In this document: piece after piece, positions 41,376 to 50,846 of the stretch
How the letters are laid out: every line of letters begins with the position of its first letter
Position numbering within the stretch: position 1 is the first letter of the stretch
Assembly (NCBI GenBank): GCA_049646585.1
Contig: JBARWC010000020.1
Location: 1-64,000, forward strand
From: G025836975 sp049646585
Lineage (GTDB): Bacteria > Pseudomonadota > Gammaproteobacteria > Burkholderiales > Burkholderiaceae_B
Direction: 5' to 3'
DNA length: 64,000 nucleotides
Notes under the pieces: generated by a model
What the model saw: the letters and a program-made list of their open reading frames with translations, nothing else
Told to the model about the DNA's origin: nothing
Database searches by the model: none
Position numbers and translations under genes: made by a program

Positions 41376-43055
41376 GTGAATTTTTTTGCGCATCATCAGG
41401 AGCTATTGACGGAGGCTTGTCAGGCTGTGGCAAGCCGGCATTACTGGAGCGCCTACCCAGAGATGCACAATCACGCTCAGTATGGCGAACACTCTGAATC
41501 AGAAGGAAAAACAGCGTTCGACGAATTGCTTGGTCGCCCATTTGCACTTGATCAGTGGGCGGACGAAGGATGGATAGGCAATGAAAAATCGCCATACGGG
41601 TTTGCACTTGGCATTACTTATCCGAGGACAGGCGTCCATGCCTTGATTGACCGCAGTACTCGCGCATGGAACGAATGGCGTAAACAAGGTCCCGAAGTCT
41701 GGGTTGGTATCTGCCTCGAGATACTTCAGCGCCTGAATGCCCGAAGCGCAGAAGTTGCGCAGGCCGTGATGCACACTACAGGTCAACCATACTTGATGGC
41801 TTTTCAAGCTGGTGGCCCCCATGCGCAAGAGCGCGGGCTGGAAGCCGTGGCATACGCATGGCACGAAATGACCCGCATACCTGGCACAGCTGTTTGGGAA
41901 AAGCCTCAGGGGAAAAGGCCGCCACTTAAGCTGCACAAGCACTACAGTATCGTACCTCGTGGTATCGGCCTGGTTATTGGTTGTAGCACCTTTCCCACAT
42001 GGAACAGTTATTCAGGTATTTTTGCCAGCTTGGCGACGGGCAATACGATTATCGCCAAGCCTCACCCCGCATCCATCCTCCCTTTGGCTATCACGGTGGG
42101 GATTGCACGCGAGGTCTTGGCTGAAGCGGGAATCAATCCGGATGTGGTGATGTTGGCAGTTCATGAAGAAGGCGATTCCGTTGCCGCTGATTTAGCGTTG
42201 AGACCGGAAGTTCGGTTGATTGATTTTACCGGCAGCCGGGAGAATGGAGACTGGATTGAGCGCAATGCACAGCAAGCACAGGTCTACACGGAGAAGGCGG
42301 GCGTCAACCAGATCATCATCGATTCCACGAACGATCTGCAGGCGATGGCAGCCAATATTGCGGTGTCCCTGACTCTTTACTCAGGACAAATGTGCACCGC
42401 CCCGCAGAATATCTACATCCCAAGGGAAGGGATAAACGTGGGTGAAGGCCGTGCGAGTTTCGATGAGGTGGCCTCTGCGATTGTCGGCAGTGTGAAGGCT
42501 CTGACCGTAAATGCGTCACGCGCAGTGGAGCTTACGGGGGCTCTTCAAAATGATCGGACATCGGCTCGCATCGATGCAGCCCGTTCTTTGGGCTACGGGG
42601 TAATGCTTGACAGCGTTGTTATCGAGCATCCGACTTATCCGGCGGCAACGGTGCGATCGCCACTTTTGCTGAAAGTATCGATAGGTCAAGAGGATCAGGC
42701 TATGAAGGAGTTCTTCGGGCCTATCTCATTCCTGATCGAAACACAATCAACCGAGCGCAGCATAGACATCGCAAGGCAGGCTTTGACTAAACACGGTGCA
42801 ATGACGCTTTCTTTATATACGCGTAGCCGAAATATTCTGGATAAGGTTCAGGAGGCTGCAGAACTGGGTGGTGTTGCGCTATCGGTAAACATGATGGGGC
42901 CGGCGTTGGTAAACCAATCAGCGGCATTCAGCGATTTTCATGGCACTGGCGCGAATCCTGCGGCAAACGTGGCGTTGACTGATGCTGCTTTTGTTGTCAA
43001 CCGGTTCCGAGTCGTACAAAGCCGAGTCCATGGTGGACTAGATGAAGGACTCTGA
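41376..43055 (+). CDS. paaN: PaaN-type aldehyde dehydrogenase
   Basis: This 559-residue protein matches the PaaN family of phenylacetate pathways, which oxidises the ring-opened semialdehyde. It has the NAD-binding TGNTIIAKPHPASILPLAIT stretch, the LTLYSGQMCTAPQNIYIP region with the catalytic cysteine of the GQMCTAPQ motif, and EFFGPISFLIE. I prefer GTG 41376, which has AAGGGGGG just upstream, over the ATG at 41349, which overlaps the promoter -10 box. It is followed at 2 bp by paaI. Confidence 0.87.
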   Translation: MNFFAHHQELLTEACQAVASRHYWSAYPEMHNHAQYGEHSESEGKTAFDELLGRPFALDQWADEGWIGNEKSPYGFALGITYPRTGVHALIDRSTRAWNEWRKQGPEVWVGICLEILQRLNARSAEVAQAVMHTTGQPYLMAFQAGGPHAQERGLEAVAYAWHEMTRIPGTAVWEKPQGKRPPLKLHKHYSIVPRGIGLVIGCSTFPTWNSYSGIFASLATGNTIIAKPHPASILPLAITVGIAREVLAEAGINPDVVMLAVHEEGDSVAADLALRPEVRLIDFTGSRENGDWIERNAQQAQVYTEKAGVNQIIIDSTNDLQAMAANIAVSLTLYSGQMCTAPQNIYIPREGINVGEGRASFDEVASAIVGSVKALTVNASRAVELTGALQNDRTSARIDAARSLGYGVMLDSVVIEHPTYPAATVRSPLLLKVSIGQEDQAMKEFFGPISFLIETQSTERSIDIARQALTKHGAMTLSLYTRSRNILDKVQEAAELGGVALSVNMMGPALVNQSAAFSDFHGTGANPAANVALTDAAFVVNRFRVVQSRVHGGLDEGL

Positions 43056-43057
43056 AC

Positions 43058-43507
43058 ATGGACCAGAATAACGAGATAAATGAAAAGGAGCTGGCGCAGG
43101 CAGTTGGCCGCTCCATGTTTGAACGTGACAATGCCTCGCGGTCTTTGGGCATGCGCATTACTAGCATCGGTCCGGGGCATGCTGTTATGGAGATGACTGT
43201 GCGGGACGACATGCTTAACGGACATGGCACCTGCCAGGGGGGATTCATGTTCACGCTGGCTGACAGCGCATTTGCATTTGCTTGCAATAGCTATAACCGC
43301 AATACAGTGGCCTCCAGCTGTTCGATCGACTTTCTCGCGCCGGCATGTAAGGGCGAAGTCTTGATAGCTGACGCTCGAGAAATGTCGCGTTCCGGACGCA
43401 CTGGCGTTTATGACGTTAATGTTTTGAATCAAGCTGGGGTGCGAGTAGCCCTTTTCCGTGGGAAATCGTATGAAATCAAGGGGGCGGTGATCCCAATGTC
43501 TACGTAG
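43058..43507 (+). CDS. paaI: PaaI-type acyl-CoA thioesterase
   Basis: This 149-residue hot-dog thioesterase has the PaaI signature MLNGHGTCQGGFMFTLADSA near residues 52-71, with the catalytic aspartate of TLADSAFAFA. In the phenylacetate pathway PaaI releases CoA from dead-end thioesters. It is 2 bp after paaN and precedes the transporter genes by 68 bp. Confidence 0.86.
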   Translation: MDQNNEINEKELAQAVGRSMFERDNASRSLGMRITSIGPGHAVMEMTVRDDMLNGHGTCQGGFMFTLADSAFAFACNSYNRNTVASSCSIDFLAPACKGEVLIADAREMSRSGRTGVYDVNVLNQAGVRVALFRGKSYEIKGAVIPMST

Positions 43508-43575
43508 CAGACCTGCGCCATCGGATTATCCAGGTGCATTTGATTATTTCTAGAAAACCAATATCAGGAGACAAT

Positions 43576-44727
43576 ATGAACTATAAGATTTTTACCAAGG
43601 CGTTTGTTGCGGCCAGCATAGTGCTGTCGGGCGTGTCTATTGCCGTAGCTGCCGAGCCGATCAGGATCGGCGCCGTTCTCTCCGTTACAGGTCCCGCCTC
43701 TTACTTGGGCGACCCTGAGCTGAAGACACTTCAGATTTATATCGATAAGATCAATACAGATGGGGGTGTTATAGGTCGCAAGATCGAATTGGTTCACTAT
43801 GACGACGGTACTGCGGCAGCCAAGGCAAACAGCTTTGCGAAGCGGTTGATTGAATCAGACGGAGTTGATGCCATTATCGGTGGTACGACAACGGGCGCCA
43901 CGATGGCCATGGTGCCGCTAGTTGAAAAGGCCGGGATACCCTTCGTTTCTTTGGCAGGCGCTATTGTGGTGATTGATCCCGTTAAGAAGTGGGTGTTCAA
44001 GACGCCCCATACTGATCGTATGGCTGCGGAAAAAGTCTTTGAAGACATGAAAAAGCGAGGCATCACGAAGATTGGCCTGCTTTCCGACACCGGTGGGTTC
44101 GGCAAGTCTGGTCACAAGGAGGCTAAGAACGTTATTGATAACTACGGCATTACCTTGGTCGCAGACGAAACTTATAATCCGACCGATACCGATATGACCG
44201 CCCAGCTTACTAAGATCAAGGGGGCTCCTGGGGTGCAGGCGATCTTTGTATTTGGTTTTGGTCAGGGCGCAGCCATCGTCACCAAGAACTACGGACAGCT
44301 GGGCATCGATATTCCGCTATACCAGTCTCACGGTGTGGCATCGGACGAATATGTGAGGCTCTCTGGCGAGGCTGCAGAAGGGGTCCGCATGCCAACGCCT
44401 GCCGTATTGCTGGCTAACGAACTGCCTGGGAATGACCCGCAGAAGCCGGTGGTCGTTGAGTACAACGAAACCTACCGTAGTGCCTATAAATCCGATCCCT
44501 CTACTTTTGGTGGCTATGCCTACGATGCGCTTGCGCTGATCGTTGATGCCATTAAGCGTGCCGACTCAGTAGATAAACACAAAGTGCGCAGCGCGTTGGA
44601 ACAGACCAAAGGACTTATTGGGGCAACTGGTGAGTTCAACATGAGTCCGACTGATCACATGGGGCTGGACCTGACGGCCTTTCGTATGGCCGAAGTGCGC
44701 AATGGCGCTTGGAAGCTGCTGGACTGA
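43576..44727 (+). CDS. Liv-type ABC transporter substrate-binding protein
   Basis: This 383-residue periplasmic protein (peripla_BP_6 family) has a Sec signal peptide (AFVAASIVLSGVSIAVAAEP) and the family start IRIGAVLSVTGPASYLG. AGGAG precedes ATG 43576. Such proteins next to PaaK-like ligases usually bind aromatic or other hydrophobic carboxylates and not branched-chain amino acids. It leads a five-gene importer. Confidence 0.87.
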   Translation: MNYKIFTKAFVAASIVLSGVSIAVAAEPIRIGAVLSVTGPASYLGDPELKTLQIYIDKINTDGGVIGRKIELVHYDDGTAAAKANSFAKRLIESDGVDAIIGGTTTGATMAMVPLVEKAGIPFVSLAGAIVVIDPVKKWVFKTPHTDRMAAEKVFEDMKKRGITKIGLLSDTGGFGKSGHKEAKNVIDNYGITLVADETYNPTDTDMTAQLTKIKGAPGVQAIFVFGFGQGAAIVTKNYGQLGIDIPLYQSHGVASDEYVRLSGEAAEGVRMPTPAVLLANELPGNDPQKPVVVEYNETYRSAYKSDPSTFGGYAYDALALIVDAIKRADSVDKHKVRSALEQTKGLIGATGEFNMSPTDHMGLDLTAFRMAEVRNGAWKLLD

Positions 44728-44753
44728 TCCGCTGCAGTCCTGACTATGTAGCA

Positions 44754-44779
44754 GCCGGCCCTTATTACCTAGGGCCGGC
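44754..44779 (+). terminator. Intra-operon stem-loop after the binding-protein gene
   Basis: GCCGGCCC, a 10-nt loop and GGGCCGGC with no T tail, in the 89 bp between the binding-protein and permease genes. Such hairpins often raise the level of the binding protein over the membrane subunits by partial termination or by protecting mRNA 3' ends. Confidence 0.6.
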
Positions 44780-44816
44780 GATAACCACACATCTTTTGAT
44801 ATTTCGGAGATAGGCC

Positions 44817-45689
44817 ATGGCCGACTTCCTTCAGTTTCTGTTTTCTGGGATTACGGTCGGTGCGGCTTATGCTCTTGCTGCATTGGGTTTTACCATCATC
44901 TACAACACAAGTGGCGTAATCAACTTTGCCCAAGGCGAGTTCATTATGTTGGGCGGTATGCTGTCGGCAGCGCTGGCTGCAGTAGGAATGCCACTATACG
45001 TGGCTATTGCTCTGGCAGTGGTAGCTACTGGCGTTGTCGGCTTGATCATTGAACGATTCGCGATCGAGCCTGCCAAAAATGCGGATGTTATTACGCTGAT
45101 CATCATCACGATAGGTGCGGCACTGACAGTCCGAGGATTAATTCAGGTGGTGCTTGGAAAGGGTACGCGGGCCATCCCTTCTTTCTCCGGCGACGATCCA
45201 GTAACCGTGCTGGGCGCGACTATCATGCCCCAAAGTTTCTGGGTGCTTGGAGTATCGTTGCTCGTTGTGCTTCTGCTGGCATGGTTTTTTGGCAAGACTA
45301 TGTTGGGCAAGGCTATGCTTGCGACCTCATACAACAAGCTGGCATCCCAACTGGTGGGAGTCAATACCCGACTGATCCTGTTGCTGTCTTTTGGGCTTTC
45401 TGCTGTTCTGGGCGCAGTAGGTGGTGCCATCCTGACCCCTATTACCCTGACCTCTTACGACATCGGGATCATGCTTGGCCTTAAAGGTTTTGTGGCTGCA
45501 GTGTTGGGAGGGATGGGCAGCGGAGCCGGCGTGGTGGCAGGTGGGCTTATTCTGGGAATAGCGGAGTCCATGACGGCAGGCTATGTGTCGTCATCGTACA
45601 AGGACGCAGTGCCGTTCGTTCTGATACTGTTGATCTTGTTGGTTAAGCCCAACGGTCTGTTTTCCGCAGCTTCGTCGGAGCGTGTATGA
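44817..45689 (+). CDS. Liv-type ABC transporter permease (LivH-like)
   Basis: This 290-residue membrane protein has the LivH signature AYALAALGFTIIYNTSGVIN near residues 18-37 and FAQGEFIMLGGMLSA, and the coupling region GVNTRLILLLSFGLSAVLGA. It overlaps the LivM-like gene by 4 bp. Confidence 0.88.
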   Translation: MADFLQFLFSGITVGAAYALAALGFTIIYNTSGVINFAQGEFIMLGGMLSAALAAVGMPLYVAIALAVVATGVVGLIIERFAIEPAKNADVITLIIITIGAALTVRGLIQVVLGKGTRAIPSFSGDDPVTVLGATIMPQSFWVLGVSLLVVLLLAWFFGKTMLGKAMLATSYNKLASQLVGVNTRLILLLSFGLSAVLGAVGGAILTPITLTSYDIGIMLGLKGFVAAVLGGMGSGAGVVAGGLILGIAESMTAGYVSSSYKDAVPFVLILLILLVKPNGLFSAASSERV

Positions 45690-46681
45690 ACAGCGATACA
45701 TCCAACCCGCTGGGCATCTCGCCTGATAAGGTTTCCGGTATATCTGCCAACGTGGGTCGATATCAAGGCCTGATTGTATTGTTGGTGATATTGGCAGTAC
45801 TGCCGCTGTTCTTCACCAACTCGTTTTACTACGATGTGGCGATTCGAATTGGCATCAATGCAATTATGGTCATTGGGCTAAATTTGCTTGTCGGGTATGC
45901 GGGGCAGCTTAGTTTGGGTCATGCCGCCTTCTTCGGCATCGGGGCTTACTTGTCTGGAATATTAAGTGGCAGTTTTGGGTGGCCTCCGCTGCTGGCATTG
46001 GCGGCCGGGGCTGCGGCAACGGGTGTTCTCGCCTATGTTATCGCGCGTCCGATCCTTCAGCTCAAAGGCTATATGCTGGCCATGGCTACTTTGGGCCTAG
46101 GTATCATCATTGCTATTGTGATCAGCAACGAAACACAGTGGACGGGCGGGCCGGACGGGATGGCCATTCCCTCCTTGGAGATTTTCGGCTGGGCTGTTTC
46201 TGGCGACCATGCATGGTATGCAATAGTTTTCGCTCTGTTGATGCTTGTCACATGGGGGGCATTGAATCTGATCGATTCTCCGGCTGGTCGTGCTTTGCGC
46301 GCCTTGCATGGCTCTGAGGTGGCGGCAGAGGTGGTCGGGGTAAACACCAGCGGATTCAAAGTTCGAATTTTCATTATGTCGGCGATGATCGCAAGCATAG
46401 CCGGCAGCCTGAGTGCCCACTACGTTGGTTTTATTACGCCTGAGATCGCCGGATTCACTCATTCGATTGAGCTCGTCACAATGGTTGTAGTGGGCGGAAT
46501 GGCTTCGGTGTTTGGGTCAATCGTCGGCGCTGCACTGATTACACTGCTTCCGCAGTTGCTAGTCCATTTTGACGGTTGGGAAACACTAGTCTACGGCGTG
46601 GTGCTTACGGCGACCATGATATTTATGCCCAAAGGCTTGGTGCCCACACTGGCGGCGCGCTTTCGTAAGGGAGGCGCCTAA
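45686..46681 (+). CDS. Liv-type ABC transporter permease (LivM-like)
   Basis: This 331-residue permease shows IMVIGLNLLVGYAGQLSLGH near residues 60-79 and a C-terminal coupling loop EVVGVNTSGFKVRIFIMSAM. It overlaps the LivH-like gene and is followed at 1 bp by the ATPase gene. Confidence 0.88.
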   Translation: MNSDTSNPLGISPDKVSGISANVGRYQGLIVLLVILAVLPLFFTNSFYYDVAIRIGINAIMVIGLNLLVGYAGQLSLGHAAFFGIGAYLSGILSGSFGWPPLLALAAGAAATGVLAYVIARPILQLKGYMLAMATLGLGIIIAIVISNETQWTGGPDGMAIPSLEIFGWAVSGDHAWYAIVFALLMLVTWGALNLIDSPAGRALRALHGSEVAAEVVGVNTSGFKVRIFIMSAMIASIAGSLSAHYVGFITPEIAGFTHSIELVTMVVVGGMASVFGSIVGAALITLLPQLLVHFDGWETLVYGVVLTATMIFMPKGLVPTLAARFRKGGA

Positions 46682-46682
46682 C

Positions 46683-47438
46683 ATGCTAACGATACGAAAT
46701 CTAAGTAAGTCTTTTGGTGGAGTCCAGGCCGTTTCCAACGTCAATATCGAAGTTCAACAAGGCGCCATCCATTCAGTTATTGGGCCGAACGGTGCCGGAA
46801 AAACGACACTGTTGAATCTTATTTCGGGAATTTATACACCTTCTTGCGGCAGCATTTTACTGGACGATTCCCCCATTACGGAACTCAGCCCGGAAGGGCG
46901 GGCTAAGCGCGGGATGAGCAGGACGTTTCAGAACCTGCAAGTATGTATGAACATGGGCGCTCTGGATAACGTGCTGGTTGGCGCCCACTTGCGCCTGAAT
47001 CATGGCTTGATCGCTGGAGCACTGCGTTCCCGTAGCTTGCGCGCCGCAGATATGGCATGCCGTCAAGAGGCTGCGAATTTGATGGAGTTTGTGGGGGTCG
47101 GCGAATACATCCATGCCGACGCCAGTCAAATGCCTTACGGTGCGTTGAAGCGGCTGGAAATAGGCCGCGCCTTGGCCGCCCAGCCGCGCATACTGCTGTT
47201 GGATGAGCCTGCTGCCGGCCTCAATCATACCGAGACACTCGAGATTGAGTGGCTTATTCAGAAGATCGCTGCCCAAGGGGTCACTGTTGTTTTGGTCGAG
47301 CACGACATGAAGCTCGTCATGGGGGTATCGACACATATCTCCGTGCTTGACTATGGCAGAAAGTTGGCCGAAGGGACGCCGCCGGAAATTCGCGCCAACC
47401 CCGATGTGATTGCCGCCTATCTTGGCCCATCCATATAG
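46683..47438 (+). CDS. Liv-type ABC transporter ATPase (LivG-like)
   Basis: This 251-residue ATPase has Walker A GPNGAGKTT, MSRTFQNLQV (Q loop), a slightly atypical signature MPYGALKRLEIGRALA, Walker B LLLDEPAAGLNHTE and the H-loop VEHDM. All LivG features are present. Confidence 0.88.
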   Translation: MLTIRNLSKSFGGVQAVSNVNIEVQQGAIHSVIGPNGAGKTTLLNLISGIYTPSCGSILLDDSPITELSPEGRAKRGMSRTFQNLQVCMNMGALDNVLVGAHLRLNHGLIAGALRSRSLRAADMACRQEAANLMEFVGVGEYIHADASQMPYGALKRLEIGRALAAQPRILLLDEPAAGLNHTETLEIEWLIQKIAAQGVTVVLVEHDMKLVMGVSTHISVLDYGRKLAEGTPPEIRANPDVIAAYLGPSI

Positions 47439-47446
47439 AGACTGCT

Positions 47447-48214
47447 ATGTTTATCACAGATGATCAGAATCAAGACAGGGAGGTTATTCAGCCTTCGGGC
47501 TGTGACCTGGCTGTACTGCGAACAAGGGGCCTATCGGGCGGCTACGGGCGTACCCAGGTGCTGTATGACATCGATATGGACGTGGAGCAAGGTCAGCTTG
47601 TTGCGCTGGTGGGAGCGAATGGCGCAGGGAAGACGACATTGCTTCGCACCATCTCGGGTGTGCATCCGGCAAGCTCGGGGAGTGTCCATTTTCAGGATGC
47701 GAACATCACGGCGGTTTCTGCTGAATCACGTGTGCGTGCGGGTATCTGCCAAGTTCCTGAGGGCCGGCAAGTGTTTGGCCCGATGTCGATTGAGGATAAC
47801 CTGCGGCTAGGCGCATATAGTCGCCCGAAAGACGAGATTCAATTCGGCCTGGAGCGCCTGTATGGAATATTCCCCATATTGGAAGAGAAGCGAAAGCTGC
47901 CGGCCGGCACCTTGTCTGGCGGGCAGCAGCAAATGCTTGCTATAGGGCGTGCACTAATGGGGCGCCCCAAGTTGCTGCTTCTAGATGAGCCCAGTATGGG
48001 ATTGGCTCCGTTGTTGGTACAAGAGATCTTCCGCATCATTTTGAGCCTGAAAGAAGAAGGCATCACCATATTGCTGGTCGAGCAGAACGCCAAGGCGGCA
48101 CTGTCTGTGGCCGATGTGGGTTATGTCATCGAAACAGGAAAGATCATACTGAAAGGTACGGGTGCGGAACTGTTGGATGATGAGCAAGTAAAGCGCGCTT
48201 ACCTTGGAATGTAG
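47447..48214 (+). CDS. Liv-type ABC transporter ATPase (LivF-like)
   Basis: This 255-residue ATPase has Walker A GANGAGKTT, the LivF motif CQVPEGRQVFGPMSIEDNLR, signature LSGGQQQMLAIGRALM, Walker B LLLDEPSMGLAP and VEQNAK. The first 25 residues precede the usual LivF start. It completes the five-gene importer. Confidence 0.88.
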   Translation: MFITDDQNQDREVIQPSGCDLAVLRTRGLSGGYGRTQVLYDIDMDVEQGQLVALVGANGAGKTTLLRTISGVHPASSGSVHFQDANITAVSAESRVRAGICQVPEGRQVFGPMSIEDNLRLGAYSRPKDEIQFGLERLYGIFPILEEKRKLPAGTLSGGQQQMLAIGRALMGRPKLLLLDEPSMGLAPLLVQEIFRIILSLKEEGITILLVEQNAKAALSVADVGYVIETGKIILKGTGAELLDDEQVKRAYLGM

Positions 48215-48237
48215 CAGCGTGTTTATGGAGCATACTT

Positions 48238-48939
48238 ATGATGGATGAATCAGATGGCATCAGTGTTCTGGAAGACCTGCTGCGCAACCGACATAGTTGC
48301 CGCGCTTTTTTGCCACGGCAGATCCCGCGGCAAACCATTGAGTCCATCCTTGGTGTAGCGCAGCGTACCGCTTCCTGGTGCAATACCCAACCATGGCAGG
48401 TGGTAGTCACGTCAGGTCAGGCGACTGACAGATTTCGGAAGGCCTTGGTCGATCAACTGAACGAAGGGTTGGAGAAGCCCGATTTTGACTTTCCGCTTGA
48501 GTATACGGGCGTCTACCAAAGCCGGCGAAGAGTCTGTGGATACCAGCTGTATGACAGCGTGGGTGTCAAGAAGGAGGACCGTGCTGCTTCCACCGTGCAG
48601 ATGCTGAAGAATTTTGAGTTTTTCGGTGCGCCGCACTTGGCCATTATCTCGGCGCCAGCGTCTCTAGGTGTTTATGGAGCAGTCGACTGCGGAGCCTATG
48701 TAAATAACTTTATGCTGGCGGCTCACGGAGCCGGCGTAGCTACAATTGCCCAGGCTTCCTTGGCTCTATACGCCTCTTTCATCCGACAGTATTTTGATAT
48801 TGATAGCGAGCGGCAGATTCTATGTGGCATATCGTTTGGCTATGAGGATGTTGATCATCCAGTGAATGGCTTTCGGACTGAGCGGGAAGATCTGGATAAG
48901 GTCGTTCGATGGGAAGGTGATCGGCCCGAGGAACAGTAA
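48238..48939 (+). CDS. Nitroreductase-family flavoprotein
   Basis: This 233-residue FMN protein has the family start LLRNRHSCRAFLPRQIPRQT, the flavin contact RTASWCNTQPWQVVV near residues 43-57 and the C-terminal ILCGISFGYEDVDHPVN. Family members reduce nitro groups, quinones or enoates, or act as dehydrogenases. As the last gene of the lower-GC island, it may reduce an unsaturated ring or nitro intermediate; this is inference. Confidence 0.83.
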   Translation: MMDESDGISVLEDLLRNRHSCRAFLPRQIPRQTIESILGVAQRTASWCNTQPWQVVVTSGQATDRFRKALVDQLNEGLEKPDFDFPLEYTGVYQSRRRVCGYQLYDSVGVKKEDRAASTVQMLKNFEFFGAPHLAIISAPASLGVYGAVDCGAYVNNFMLAAHGAGVATIAQASLALYASFIRQYFDIDSERQILCGISFGYEDVDHPVNGFRTEREDLDKVVRWEGDRPEEQ

Positions 48940-48970
48940 CTTTAAAGGCCTCAAGGTTTCACTTTATACG

Positions 48971-50815
48971 TCAGCGAACAGGCGGCTCGGTACCGGCATC
49001 CGGCTCATGCAGCATGGACTGTATGTCCGAAGCCAGCAGCTCGTTCATGCGATCGCTGGTTTCCCTGCTGGCAATGACGAAGCGCTCTTCGTCGCTCCAG
49101 ACTTGCGCCAATTCTTTGAATATCTTTTCGTCGTGATGACGGAACAGGCGGGCCGCGCGCGCCGCCTGCGCTCCGCCCATGCCCAGCGCCTCCAGCGCCT
49201 GGGCGCCCAGGGTAAGGCCGGCTTCGAAGGTTTCTCTTTCCACCACGTGGGCCCCCGCGTCCAGCAGGCGATAGGCGTGGCGCCTGTCGTAGGCGCGGGC
49301 CAGTATCTTCAGGTTAGGGAAATGGCTGGCGGCCAGTTCGACCAGTTTTTCGGCCTGGTCGCGGTCGTCAATGGCGATGATCAGCAGCTTGGCTTCGGCG
49401 GCGCCGGAGGCGCGCAGCAGGTCCAGGCGGGTGGCGTCGCCGTAGTACACCCGGCGCCCGAAACGGCGCACCAGTTCGACCTGCTCGGCGCTGGAGTCCA
49501 GCGTCGACGTCTTGTAGCCATTGACGATCAGCAGGCGTGCGGCGATCTGGCCGAAGCGCCCGAAGCCCGCGACGATGGCATCGGGGCGGTCGTCGAAGTT
49601 GCCGCTCTCAGGTTGTGCGGGCGTGGAAGAAAGGCTGTGCGAGCACCAGCGCTTGTAGCCGATCAGGGTTATTGGCGTCAGTGCCATGGAAATCGCCACG
49701 GCGGCCACCGCCATGGCCGAGATATCGGCACTGATCAGCCCCAGGACGGAGGCGATGCCCAGCAGGACGAAGGCGAATTCGCCGCCCTGGGCCAGGGCGA
49801 CCGCCGTAAGTACCGCCGACCGGCCCTGCATGCCCGACAGGCGCGCGACAAGGTAGATGGCCACTGCCTTGATGACCATTAGGCCGGCCACGAACAGCGC
49901 CAGTTGCAGGGGCTGGGACCAGACCAGTTGCAGGTTGATGCTGGCGCCCACTGAGATGAAGAACAGGCCCAGCAGCAGGCCGCGGAAGGGCTCGATGTCG
50001 CCCTCCAGTTCGCGCCGGAATTCGCTGTCCGCCAGGACCACACCCGCCAGGAAGGCGCCCAGTGCGGGCGATAGCCCCACGGCTTCCATCAGCAGGGCCA
50101 CGGCGACGACCAGCAGCAGCGCCGAGGCGGTGAATATTTCCCGCGAACGGGTGTTGGCGATGAAGCGGAAGGCGGGACGGGTCAGGTAGCGGCCCGCGCC
50201 GATGACCAGCAGGACCGCCGCGAAAACCGCCAGCGCCTGCACCCAGCCCGGGTGGCTGTCCAGCGGGCCTTGCCCTGCCAACTCCTGGCTTGCGCTTCCC
50301 GCGGCCAGTATCGGCAGCACGGCGAACATGGGGATGGTGGCGACGTCCTGGAACAGCAGGATGCCGAAGGAGGCGGTGCCGGCCGGCGTATTCTGCAGGC
50401 CTTTTTCCTTGAAGGTCTGCAGTACGATGGCCGTGGACGAGAGCGACAGGCACAGGCCCAGCGCCAGGGCGGGGCGCCAGTCCAGCCCTGCCGCCATGCC
50501 GGCCGCGGCCAGCGCCGCGCTAGTGACGACCACTTGCGCGCCGCCCAGACCGAAGAACACGCCGCGCATGCTCCACAGGACCGATGGGCGTACTTCCAGC
50601 CCGATCAGAAACAGCATGATGACGACGCCGAATTCGGCAAAGTGCATGATGCTGGTCTGGTCGTCCACCAGGTGGAGGACGAAAGGCCCGATCAGCAGGC
50701 CGGCGATAAGATAGGCCAGCACCGACCCCAGGCCCAGCCGCTGGGCGATGGGAACCGAAATGACGCCGGCCGTCAGGTAGATGAAGGCCAGCCACAACAA
50801 GCTTGTGCTTTCCAT
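48971..50815 (-). CDS. CPA2-family cation/proton antiporter (KefB/KefC-like)
   Basis: This 614-residue inner-membrane protein has about 12 hydrophobic segments of the Na+/H+ exchanger domain (VVIMLFLIGLEVRPSVLWSM near residues 63-82, LSLSSTAIVLQTFKEKGLQN) and a C-terminal TrkA-N NAD-binding domain (VAGFGRFGQIAARLLIVNGY). This is the layout of glutathione-gated potassium exporters KefB/KefC and of YbaL. High GC like the flanking host genes, so it marks the right edge of the island. Confidence 0.87.
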   Translation of the reverse strand: MESTSLLWLAFIYLTAGVISVPIAQRLGLGSVLAYLIAGLLIGPFVLHLVDDQTSIMHFAEFGVVIMLFLIGLEVRPSVLWSMRGVFFGLGGAQVVVTSAALAAAGMAAGLDWRPALALGLCLSLSSTAIVLQTFKEKGLQNTPAGTASFGILLFQDVATIPMFAVLPILAAGSASQELAGQGPLDSHPGWVQALAVFAAVLLVIGAGRYLTRPAFRFIANTRSREIFTASALLLVVAVALLMEAVGLSPALGAFLAGVVLADSEFRRELEGDIEPFRGLLLGLFFISVGASINLQLVWSQPLQLALFVAGLMVIKAVAIYLVARLSGMQGRSAVLTAVALAQGGEFAFVLLGIASVLGLISADISAMAVAAVAISMALTPITLIGYKRWCSHSLSSTPAQPESGNFDDRPDAIVAGFGRFGQIAARLLIVNGYKTSTLDSSAEQVELVRRFGRRVYYGDATRLDLLRASGAAEAKLLIIAIDDRDQAEKLVELAASHFPNLKILARAYDRRHAYRLLDAGAHVVERETFEAGLTLGAQALEALGMGGAQAARAARLFRHHDEKIFKELAQVWSDEERFVIASRETSDRMNELLASDIQSMLHEPDAGTEPPVR

Positions 50816-50846
50816 GTCGTCGATTCCGTGGGGTAAGGGGTTTGCG

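Noticed and set aside
21754..48939. One continuous genomic island from the tRNA-Lys to the nitroreductase gene
   Set aside because: The att pair closes the tRNA-linked element at 25774, and nrdJ between the two parts has host-like GC. The catabolic island has no integrase or att repeat of its own that I can see.
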